This document shows positions 53,103 through 62,200 of a DNA stretch of 64,000 bases, piece after piece. The notes beneath the pieces were generated by a model. The model saw nothing but the letters and a program-made list of their open reading frames with translations. It did no database searches and was not told the origin of the DNA. Source of the DNA: Auanema rhodensis (taxonomy: Eukaryota > Nematoda > Chromadorea > Rhabditida > Rhabditidae); assembly GCA_964057225.1 (NCBI GenBank), contig OZ059897.1:10292001-10356000 (forward strand). Reading direction: 5' to 3'. The stretch's first letter is position 1; the number at the start of each line of letters is the position of its first letter. The position numbers and the translations under genes are program-made.

Positions 53103-53156
53103 TTTTTTGTTTTGAAATTTAAATGCTATAAAATTATTGCTTGCTTGTCATGTTAG

Positions 53157-53573
53157 CGTTCCATTTAGATTCTCAATGGTTCCAAGTTGAGAGATCCAAA
53201 CAGACTATGAGAAGATGAGTATGATTTTAAATATATGTGTGTAATGTAAGGTGAAATAAGAAACAAGAGATGAAATATATAAAGGTTTATTGTTCGCATT
53301 ATAATATAATTATACAAAGATTAAAGCTAGAGTTAAGAAAGAGAATATAAAGAAGATAAAGAGAAAGTAAGATAATGAGATAATGAGATGCCTGAGTCTT
53401 GAGGACTCAGGTTTATATATCCATACAACTCCTACTCAGTTTACACAAATTGTTACAAAGCTTATAAAAAGTGCATCTAGAATATTCTCAGAATTGCTTA
53501 AAAACTATCTGCATTAGTTTAATAATAGCAGCTGCCATGGTCAGCTGCTTTCCTTTGAGATATGTATGTAACA
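53157..53573 (-). repeat. E5 3' LTR
   Basis: 417 bp; minus-strand ends TGTTACATAC and GGAACG. It contains a TATA element (53412-53420), an 8-bp inverted repeat next to it (53391-53398 with 53404-53411), and an AATAAA signal (plus-strand TTTATT at 53286-53291). A GGGGCA end (53574-53579) just inside is the likely polypurine tract. Confidence 0.8.
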
Positions 53574-53773
53574 TGCCCCAACGGATACAAGTCAGCTGAC
53601 CTCAGCTGTTATATGCAAATAATAATTAAGAGAGAAAAATAAAAAAATAAAATGGCATGAGATAAAGCAAAAATTTTTTTTTTTTTTTTTTTTTTTTTTC
53701 AACAAACTATTGATAAAGAGAAAAATTTTAAGAGATAGAATTTTATAAATGATTTAAACCTTTCCTCTCTTCT
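53574..53773 (-). other. E5 3' untranslated region
   Basis: 200 bases between the accessory stop and the LTR, with a T26 run on the plus strand (53674-53699) and the hairpin at 53593-53608. No gene seen. Confidence 0.6.
53593..53608 (-). promoter_or_regulatory. Inverted repeat before E5 3' LTR (AGGT loop)
   Basis: In the element's sense CAGCTG - AGGT - CAGCTG, 6-bp stem, 19 nt from the LTR. Matches the position and loop of the E1 and E4 repeats. Confidence 0.6.
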
Positions 53774-54418
53774 TTAATCCGCCAGTTGGTCAATTTCCTG
53801 GATCATTTCCGTCATTGATGCTAGTCCAAGCAGCTCCATTGTTCTGATGGTTTGGCTAACTGCTTTTGCCTTACTTTTTGATGCGGACGTGTTGGTAGTC
53901 CTTTTTGTCAGTAGTTTTTCGATTACTACTGATAGGTCTTGCCCTATCTCTATCCACGATGCCTCTTCTTCGGTTCCGCTATTTCCTACAGCTTGTTGTG
54001 TCATCTGTGTTGTCCACGTCGGCATTGCTTTGTAGATGTCAGCTGTGGTCTGCGTTCTGGCGGGTTGTCCCAGCATTATGTGTCGGATTCTGTTCTCTTT
54101 CTGGCTGAGAGAACATCCTTCTGTCCATTTCTTTTGATGCTGGCGAAGCTCCTTCAGATCGTTTTCCTTATAGTTTTTGGTTTTCTCCTCCAATAGTTCC
54201 ATCATAAATAGGATGTGCTGTGTCTTCTTTTCCAATTTGCTCGTTTGGAGGCTTATTATTGGTCCTAAGTTGGGCTTCATGCAGTTGATAGGTAGAAGAC
54301 CTTCACGAAGGTTTTCTACCTCTATCCATTCTTGTTCAATAGTGGTCGCTAGAGGGACCAGTGGTGTTGGAGTTGCGAGGAATGTAGAGAGTGTGACGTT
54401 GGCGAGAGAGGAGGTCAT
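53774..54418 (-). CDS. E5 accessory protein (unknown family), 214 aa
   Basis: The ORF extends up to an ATG at 54457, but that codon is only about 10 nt after the TATA box and probably before the transcription start; ATG 54418 is the better start and gives 214 residues. It is homologous to the 211-residue E1 protein: both have a helical N-terminal half with Leu/Ile spacing, W-T-E or W-S-E, a G-x-PA segment followed by AD, a nearby Trp, and a helical C-terminal block. No signal peptide, membrane span or catalytic motif is recognised. Survival of the ORF in two clearly diverged families, while the surrounding non-coding sequence is unalike, argues for function. Role unknown. Confidence 0.75.
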   Translation of the reverse strand: MTSSLANVTLSTFLATPTPLVPLATTIEQEWIEVENLREGLLPINCMKPNLGPIISLQTSKLEKKTQHILFMMELLEEKTKNYKENDLKELRQHQKKWTEGCSLSQKENRIRHIMLGQPARTQTTADIYKAMPTWTTQMTQQAVGNSGTEEEASWIEIGQDLSVVIEKLLTKRTTNTSASKSKAKAVSQTIRTMELLGLASMTEMIQEIDQLAD

Positions 54419-54465
54419 TTTGAGTAAGAAAAGTGTTATTGAATTTTTCTCTATCAAAATTTTCT

Positions 54466-54475
54466 CTTTATATAG
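54466..54475 (-). promoter_or_regulatory. Internal TATA box for the E5 accessory gene
   Basis: CTATATAAAG on the minus strand begins 58 bases before ATG 54418, equivalent to the E1 promoter. Confidence 0.6.
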
Positions 54476-54621
54476 TTTGTTTTTCAGTGATTGTTACAAT
54501 TTGTTAAAATTAAAGGATAGAAATTAGAATTTCGGTGGTTTTTGATCTATGTCTTATGTTTAATGTACTATACGAAAGAAAGAAAAATTATTTTTACAAT
54601 TCTACGATTTTTGTTAGTTAA
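54476..54621 (-). other. E5 spacer between pol and accessory gene
   Basis: AT-rich, no ORF of note; contains the region just upstream of the accessory TATA box. Confidence 0.5.
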
Positions 54622-56289
54622 TTAAAAGTTTCGTACTTGTTCTCCTTTGTTTTGCGATGGAGATTTATTCTGCTGCTTTTTGCTTTGATCCGCTTTTCCA
54701 TGTAGTTCCAATTCTCCATTACTTCTGATTTCTTCGTCTTGTGTTTTTCTTTTGGGTTGTAGTTTAACATGATACGGGCGTGAGTTTTCATTTCCTATTC
54801 CTAGTGCTGCGGCAAGTGTAGTGTTCCAATTTTTGATTGCTGGTGAGTTTTTGTTTCTGTCCTCAAATAGCTCCTTTCTGTTTTCATTCTTGAATTGATC
54901 TCGTAGCTTTTCGTATGTTTTTGCGTTATTATCTTCTATATCGTTTTGATTAGGACCTTCTTCTTGAGAGAAAGGTGTCAGCTGTCTGAGGTCCTCTTGA
55001 ATTCTGTCGATTGTTGTTGATTCATTTTCTAATTGTATATTAGAATTTGTTATTCTTCTTGCTGTAGCAAGGTCGTCAGGTGTTTCTGAATTATGTTCAA
55101 TTTCTTCTTCGTTTACTCCTCTGTTATTCCCTGTGATAGGTAACAGTTGCGCGAGAGTATCTGGACTGCCTGTTGTGTAACAGTTGTTGTTATTTTCCGT
55201 ATTATTGGTTTGTTCCCATTCATCCAGATTATTCCAACTTGTTTCTTCTTCTTCTTCTTCTTCGTTTGCTATGTCTTGGTCCTCTTCTTCCTCTTCTTCA
55301 TTATTTCTTGTTGATATAAGATTATCGTCTGGTGGAAAATAACGTATGTTATTTTTGTGAGCTTTTATAATATTTCCCTCTTGGTCCGTTATGCTGATGT
55401 TGTTTCCTTCAATTGTCACTATCCGGTAAGGTCCATCTCTTCGTATTTGTAATTTGTTGCTTGGGTTCGCTCTTTGTACAAATACTCGATCTCCTATATC
55501 CAATATTCTTTCTTTTGTCCTATGTGCTTGATCGTATTTCTGCTTCATTCTTTCTTCATTGGTGGCAATCTTTTCCTTGACTTTTTCTTGAATATCTCTT
55601 AAGTTTTTGAGCTGATCCGTGATATTTTGTTCTTCCGGTGTTTCCAAGTTTTTGTCAATGGGTAGACGTGCTACTTGTCCAAACAAACATTCGTATGGTG
55701 ATGTTTTAGTGGTGGCGTTTGGTAATCTGTTGAGTGTAAAAATAATCTTCGGAAGTATCTTATCCCAATCGTTTTGTTCGTCATTAACGTAGGCTGTTAA
55801 TGCTTCTTCGATCGTCCGATGTAATCTTTCTACTTGTCCGTTAGCGTTTTTGTAATACGGCATAGTAGTGTGGTGTGTAGTTCCAAAATTACTGCACATA
55901 GTAGTGAAATCGTTTGAAATAAAATTAGATCCATTGTCTGTGATGATAGTAACAGGTGGTCCAAAAACATAAAAGAGATATTTTTCGATAGCTGATATAA
56001 TTTCTTCTGATGTTTGTCTGATTAGCGGAATTGCGATTATCCATTTTGAAAAAGAATCTTGAATTGAAAGAACATATCTGTTTTCTTGTTCTGTCCTAGG
56101 TAATGGTCCGAGTATATCCATGTGTACTCTTTGCCATGGTTTTGTTGATGTTGGAAAATTTTTCATTGGTTCCACCGTTGCTTCGTGAGGATTGTTCTTT
56201 CTTTTTGCACAAGCAAGACATCTGTTGATGTAGTTTGTAATGTCTTCTTGCATTCCAGTCCATGTAAATCGTCTTGATATTGAGTCCAT
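54622..56289 (-). CDS. pol: E5 integrase, catalytic and C-terminal part
   Basis: Continues the polyprotein after a frameshift; ATG 56289 is internal, not a true start. It has the second half of the zinc motif (CLACAKRK), the D-D-E core (HMDILGPL, TDNGSNF, NGQVERLH), and a GPY/F-like module (DGPYRI). A very acidic Glu-rich stretch follows, then a final conserved block (about nt 54770-54920, with RKELFEDR and ALGIGN) matching E1. The acidic tail is about 230 residues long. The missing first half of the zinc motif is in the upstream frame. Confidence 0.88.
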   Translation of the reverse strand: MDSISRRFTWTGMQEDITNYINRCLACAKRKNNPHEATVEPMKNFPTSTKPWQRVHMDILGPLPRTEQENRYVLSIQDSFSKWIIAIPLIRQTSEEIISAIEKYLFYVFGPPVTIITDNGSNFISNDFTTMCSNFGTTHHTTMPYYKNANGQVERLHRTIEEALTAYVNDEQNDWDKILPKIIFTLNRLPNATTKTSPYECLFGQVARLPIDKNLETPEEQNITDQLKNLRDIQEKVKEKIATNEERMKQKYDQAHRTKERILDIGDRVFVQRANPSNKLQIRRDGPYRIVTIEGNNISITDQEGNIIKAHKNNIRYFPPDDNLISTRNNEEEEEEDQDIANEEEEEEETSWNNLDEWEQTNNTENNNNCYTTGSPDTLAQLLPITGNNRGVNEEEIEHNSETPDDLATARRITNSNIQLENESTTIDRIQEDLRQLTPFSQEEGPNQNDIEDNNAKTYEKLRDQFKNENRKELFEDRNKNSPAIKNWNTTLAAALGIGNENSRPYHVKLQPKRKTQDEEIRSNGELELHGKADQSKKQQNKSPSQNKGEQVRNF

Positions 56290-59200
56290 TGTTTTGTTAT
56301 TCCTAGATGAGCTCCGAGTGTCGGATCTTCATGAAATTTCTTCATAATTGGATTAATTATGTGCTCTTCTCGTGGTAAAATTGTTCGTGGTACTTGTAGG
56401 GTTCTTTTTGGTTTTGAGTATAGTACATCGTTGTACACAATATATCTGTCCGTCAGTTGTCGTCCAGCTGTATTATTCTTTATTTTATCCATAGTTTCTT
56501 TTATCCAATTTGATTGATTCTGCACTGATCGAATATCTGCTATCGTGAAGGTGTTTATCTGATGAATAGTATCTTCCGTCGTTTTTCTTTCGTTTTTCTT
56601 CTTTGCTGGTGGTTTTGCTTCGTTGATTTCATCTTCAAAATATCGTGATAATGCGTCACATACACTATTTAATTTTCCTGGTCTGTAGATAATTTCAATA
56701 TCGTATTCTTGTAAAACAATTTGAAATTTTGCTAAACGACCTATTAAATCTTTTCTAGTCATTAAACTAGTAAGTGGTCTATGATCCGTGATAATTTTGG
56801 TTGCTGTTCCTAGTATGTAGGTGCGAAATTGTTTAACGGCGAATGTAAGAGCTAATGCTTCTACTTCTATTGGTGGATAATTCCTTTCAGCTTTGTTGAG
56901 TTTCCGACTAGCAAAAGCTATGGGGTGTAATGGTTCTTGATCGTCTTTCGCTTGAAGTAGTACAGCGCCAACTGCTATCATACTTCCATCACTTTCAATA
57001 ACATATGGTCGTTTCGGGATTGGTGCTTGTAACACAGGTGCTTGAGTCAATGTTTTCTTCAAAGTATTAAAAGCAATTTCTTCTTCTTCTGTCCATTTGA
57101 ACGGAGTGTCTTTCCGAGTGAGGTTGTAGAGTGGTGTTGCTATTCCTGCAGCGTTCTTTATGAACCTTCTGAAGTAGTTTACTACTCCCATGAAAGCTCT
57201 TACTCCTGTTGTTGATTTTGGTTGGGGATAATCTTGTATTGCCTTAATTTTATGTGGGTCCGGTTTAATTCCTTCTTGTCCAACTATGTATCCTAGAAAT
57301 TTTACTTCCTTTCTTGCGAATGCGCATTTCTTCAGTTTTATTTTGAATCCTATTTGAGTTACTGCTTCCAAGACTTCTTCAATATCTTTTAAATGTGCTG
57401 TCGTAGATTCAGAGATTAACAGTAAATCATCTAGATATACGAATAGCTTGCATTTAACCATTGATTGCAGGTATCGTACTGCGTTTTGAAAAGTATGGGG
57501 TGATCCACATAATCCCATCGGCATTCGACAATATTGATAAGTTCCACTTGTTGTTGTGAAAGCTGTAAGATGACGATCTTCTTTCTTAAGAGGTATTTGG
57601 AAAAATCCAGATACTAAATCAAAGTTGCTGAAGATCCTTGCTCCAGCGGCCAAATCTAGGATGTCCTGTATGTTTGATATGACATATACTTGTTTCTGAG
57701 TGATTGCATTCAGAGCTCGAAAGTCCGTTACAAATCTGTAAGTTTTGTCTTTCTTCTTCACCAAAATTACTGGACTAGTTGTCATTGAGTTTGATGGTTC
57801 AATGATTCTTTGTTGTAGCATTTCTTCTATTTGTTTCTCCACTTCTTCTTGTTGGGAGAGTGGTATACGATAAGTAATTTTGAATGATGGTGTTTTTCCT
57901 GGCATGATTGGAATGGAGTGTTCAATTGGTCCTAGGAAGAGTCCGATATTTCTATCTTCGTTGAGAAACGCTTGTTTATGTAGTAAAATTATTTCTTTCA
58001 GTTGCTGTTGTTCGATTTGCGAGAAGCAGGCTTCTGAGAGGTCAAGCTCATTGATGAAATTGTCTGGGAAATATGGCAGTTGTTCTTCCCATCGAGCTTC
58101 TGGAGGTATGTATTGTCCTTCGTATTTTTCTTGGTTGTCCTTTGGTATCGCTTCTGCTATCCCTATTTCTTGATTCATTTGAATTTCGAGTGGCTGTTTG
58201 CATATGTTCGTCGCGTAAATTTGTACTCCGTATCCAGTTGGCGTAAATATAGTAGGCGTGAAAGAGAGTTTGTTGCCTGGTTTCTTACAATCTAGAAACG
58301 CCTGTTCATAGCTTTCTGGATCGTGTACTTCTAGCGTGAGCGTTCTTGTTTCTCCTGGTCTTAGCGTTTTGTTTTCTAAGCTAACCACATATGCTTTCGT
58401 GGTCTGGTGTTCCCACGGAGATGTTTCTCGTGCTAGTGGAACATGTGTTGTGCCGATAACAATTGTTTTATCCAGCGGTCGAAGTGAGGTGTAAATTCCT
58501 TGTTGATGTAATGCTTCCATGAAGTCTATTCCAAGTAACACTGGTGCTGGACAGTAGTTATCTTCTGCTACATAAAATTTGTGTTCTGTTTCTGTTGTTC
58601 CTATTGTTATGAGGATCCTTGTGTATCCCATAAATGAGAATTTAGATTTATTCGCGACTATCGCTGTTGTTTGTTTTAGTACCATCGTTGCAGCGGGCAG
58701 TTGTTTGAAGGTGGATTCTCGCATGTATGATGCTGATGCTCCCGTGTCCCATAGTGCCTTAAAGATGTGATTGTGGATTGAAATTGGGACAAACGGTAAT
58801 TGTGATCCTCCTATGTAGTTTATGTTTTCTTTCTTCATGCTTGTAGGGAAATAAGCTTCATAAATGTGTTCAGGAATTGGTGCTGAAGGATCATACAATG
58901 TGAGTTGACAGCTGTTGTGATGGTTGTCGACGTATGGAGCGGACGGAGAAGGATGAGATGTTTCTGTTCTTGTGTTCTCAGTTGATAGTGGTTGTAAGTA
59001 TTCTGCTTCCCATTTGACATTGTTGATGGGTATCCTTGAACTACATGCGTATATTTTTATTATCCAGGTGGCGAGTGTGATTATGCCAATTGTTATGATG
59101 ATTGATCCAATGATAGCAAGTACGCGTAGTGTCCAGGTTTGAATCTTTTCCCATATTGGTGACAGAAAGTCAAACATTTTCCAGGTTATAGCTTCTTTTG

Positions 59201-62200
59201 TATGTTCGTAGCTGAGTAGTAAGCTGCTGGCTGCTCCTGCTGTTAGGGTAACAGGGTTCATGTTAGGAATTAATCTTTGTTTGATTACAGGTTTTATTCT
59301 TCCTGGTAAAGTAGCTTGTAGCGTTGCTAAGCTGGATCCATATGATATTGCTAGTGCCATAGGAAACGTTGATTCTGTTAGATTGTTGAAAATGTTGCTT
59401 CCATTAAACTTGATATGTTCTAGGTTGATTGATCCTAACTCGTCGATGTATGCTGGTGATGTTACATTTATTGATTGGTTATTATTAGTCCATTGATCGT
59501 TTTCTTTCCAGGGATCCTTGATTGTGAATCCGCATGGTATGGCATGTGCCATCGGTGTGAGGTCTCTTGTACCTGGTAGGATGAACAGTTGGCCGTGATG
59601 TTCCGTTTCGACTGGGGTTTCCAGAAAACACGTGCTGTTGACTTTGTGATCACGGTATGTTTTTGTAATTTGAATTGGTGTGCATGGCATTACATAAATT
59701 AGTTTATCATTTATGAATCTTGCAGATATATCCTGTCGTCGTAGCATTGTACGCATCCCTATAGTAGGATTTATTTGAAGAATAGCCCACCAGGTAAGTA
59801 GTTGTTTATTTTGTACGTGGCAGATGTTGTTTCTGTTTGTTGTGAACGTACGTATGATATCATCTTCCAGATTGGTAGTGGCATATTGTAGATGAGATTG
59901 CGTTTCTTGTTGATGAAGATGTTCATTCCATTTTTGGACGATATCGTTCTTAGCTTTAAGGTAGTCTACGTGAGCTTTCTTACCAATATGTGATGATATT
60001 TCTTCAGGTGTGCTGCGAGTGGTAGTGATAGATCTTTTTGTAGTTCTTGGAGGCGGTGACTTGGTGAGTGATTCTTTCCTATTGTATTCCTGGCTTGAGG
60101 TGATTGTGATTGGGTTTGTAGTAATATTGAATGTAGATTGGGGGGTGGAGAATGATTGTGTTGGTCGATGAGTGGTGAATATAGTTGTGGTTGTTGTAGG
60201 TGTTGTGGTTGTTGTTGATCTGAGTCTAGCAGTAGTAGAAGTAGTAGTAGTAGTAGTGGTAGTAGTAGTAGTAGTTGATGAAGACGTGGGTATTGTTGGT
60301 TTGGGTCTAGTTGTTGTGGATATATGTGTTTTGGGTGTGATTGTTGAAGTGATGACGTTCCTTATGGTTGTAGGCTTAGGGGTCGTGGTAGTGGTTGTAG
60401 TAGTAGTTTGTAGGGGGGTCGAAGTGCTTCTAATTGTGGTTGCAAAAGGTCGTGTTCCGGGAGTACTGATAAGGGGTAGATAATGATTATAAAATTTTTC
60501 ACTATCCTCTTGTGTAATGCTATAATTTGTAGGATTTCTTTTCCGGAAGCCGTAGAATATATCGTCGCCATCGAAGATAACTGTGTAGTTTGGCAGTTGT
60601 AATGGTGGTAAGTTCAGTTCTTTTTCATATTTGATCCATTTCTTCATTTCTGCTTCGTATTCTTCTTTTGAATGTAGCTTCTTCGGATTATTTATTGCGT
60701 TCAGGATAATTTTTGCTTGTGCTAGTTGTTCGTACAGTTCTAAATCGTTTCGTGTCTTGGTGAGTCTTGGTTTTCTTGGTGGCATGAGTTGATATAAGTA
60801 TTCTTCTAAAGATGGTGTTGTTTCTCCTGTAGCTAACGTAGTAGGTATTTCCGCAAGTGAGTAAGCAATTTCTTTCGCGATTTCATAGTAGTCTCCTGTT
60901 TTGGTTGGTAGTATCTTCTTAAAATCCTTAATTGTGATCCGTTTGCTAAGTTTATGCGTAAGTTCCTTATACGATAGATTATCGATCGCGATTTTTGTTG
61001 CTTCTCTTATTTCTGCTTCTCCTAGGGCGTGTAGAATGGCTATGTTGACGTCTTCATATTTGTGCCATATAAGACGATTTTTGATAACATCAAAATTTAT
61101 ACCTAGGTATTTGAAGATTGCGATATACTTAGGTAACATATTTGTTATGTTATTGAGATTGTAATGGATGTCAAGTCTTTTCCGTTGAATATAGGTTGTA
61201 TATAGTAGAATAGTTCCGGTTTTGCTGGCTGAATATCTTAGCGAGGGGTATTGATGAACTGTCAAGAATCCTTTAGGGTATTCCGTGATTGCGTGTCTTC
61301 TTGATCGTCCTAAGCTTGAGGTTGAGTTGAAGGAGATTAGAGTTCCACTATTTGTAGTAAATATATCTTTTTGTAAGCATGAGGAGGCTTCTTTTTCCGG
61401 TGTTTTATTGTTTAGAATAAAAGCACTTTGAATTCCGGGAATCAATATGGTGTCTTCTGATATAAAAACTTCGTGAGAGCCTAATGAAGTGTACGAGCAA
61501 CTATGTTTTTCTGATGGTGGGGTCCATATGATGAGAGCGTTGTTGGTTAGGCATTGTCCTTTGTCACTGGTGCATCCGTTGTCGTTTATGAATATATCTG
61601 AGAGTACTGTATTGTCTTGTAGGCTGGTCATGTGTCCTCGTTCAGCTATGAATCTGGTACGTTGTTCGCATTCCTGTTTCCATATACCATTAGTAATGGT
61701 TGTCTCTGGGAATGGAGTTCCATAGAGTCCTGGTGCTTCTCTTTGAAGGTTGGTACCGTTGAATATTCTTTCTTTAATAGCTGACGAACATTCTTGCAGT
61801 GTTGTTGGTGAAACTTTTGCTAGTGAGACATTAGTTTCTCTGATGAAGAAAACGTCGTGAATGCAGAGTTGGTAAGTTTCAATTGCACATTTCCATGCTT
61901 CCCATTCTTTTGGTTGTAGGTTTTGGATGAACAATTCTGCTGTTGTCTTCTGGATATGGTTATTAGTTGGTGCGATGGATCGGCAAGCTGTTGGAGATGG
62001 CGGCTCGACATATATTCCTCCTCTGTTTCCTGTGCATAACTGGTACGTTGTTTCTGCACTGCATGTGTTTATAATGAGTGCGATAATTGTGATAAAGAGG
62101 GGTAGGAATGGTGTTGATTTTCTTTTGTTGTTCGGTACTTCGTTTTCCGTGACGTTGTTGACTTGAAAACGTACTCCTGGGCTCTGTGTGCGTTCTCTAT

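Larger units (their letters stand above)
51586..53156 (+). repeat. tRNA-His tandem array, right block (5 genes)
   Basis: Five more units, more diverged than elsewhere: changes in the first unit's upstream hairpin region, an acceptor change in copy 79, and ACAAAATTC spacers. The block is cut at 53156 by the E5 LTR, so the array probably continues past E5. Confidence 0.96.

Noticed and set aside
9305..53156. Regular repeats with conserved 72-bp segments, reminiscent of a CRISPR array
   Set aside because: The conserved segment is a tRNA gene with internal promoter and terminator, the spacers are conserved too, and the DNA is animal.
56286..56300. Programmed frameshift in E5 pol
   Set aside because: It would split the zinc-binding motif of integrase, and E1 has no break there.
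60172..60483. Plus-strand ORF rich in Val
   Set aside because: It is the antisense of the Thr-rich mucin-like part of E5 Env; the repeated codons explain it.
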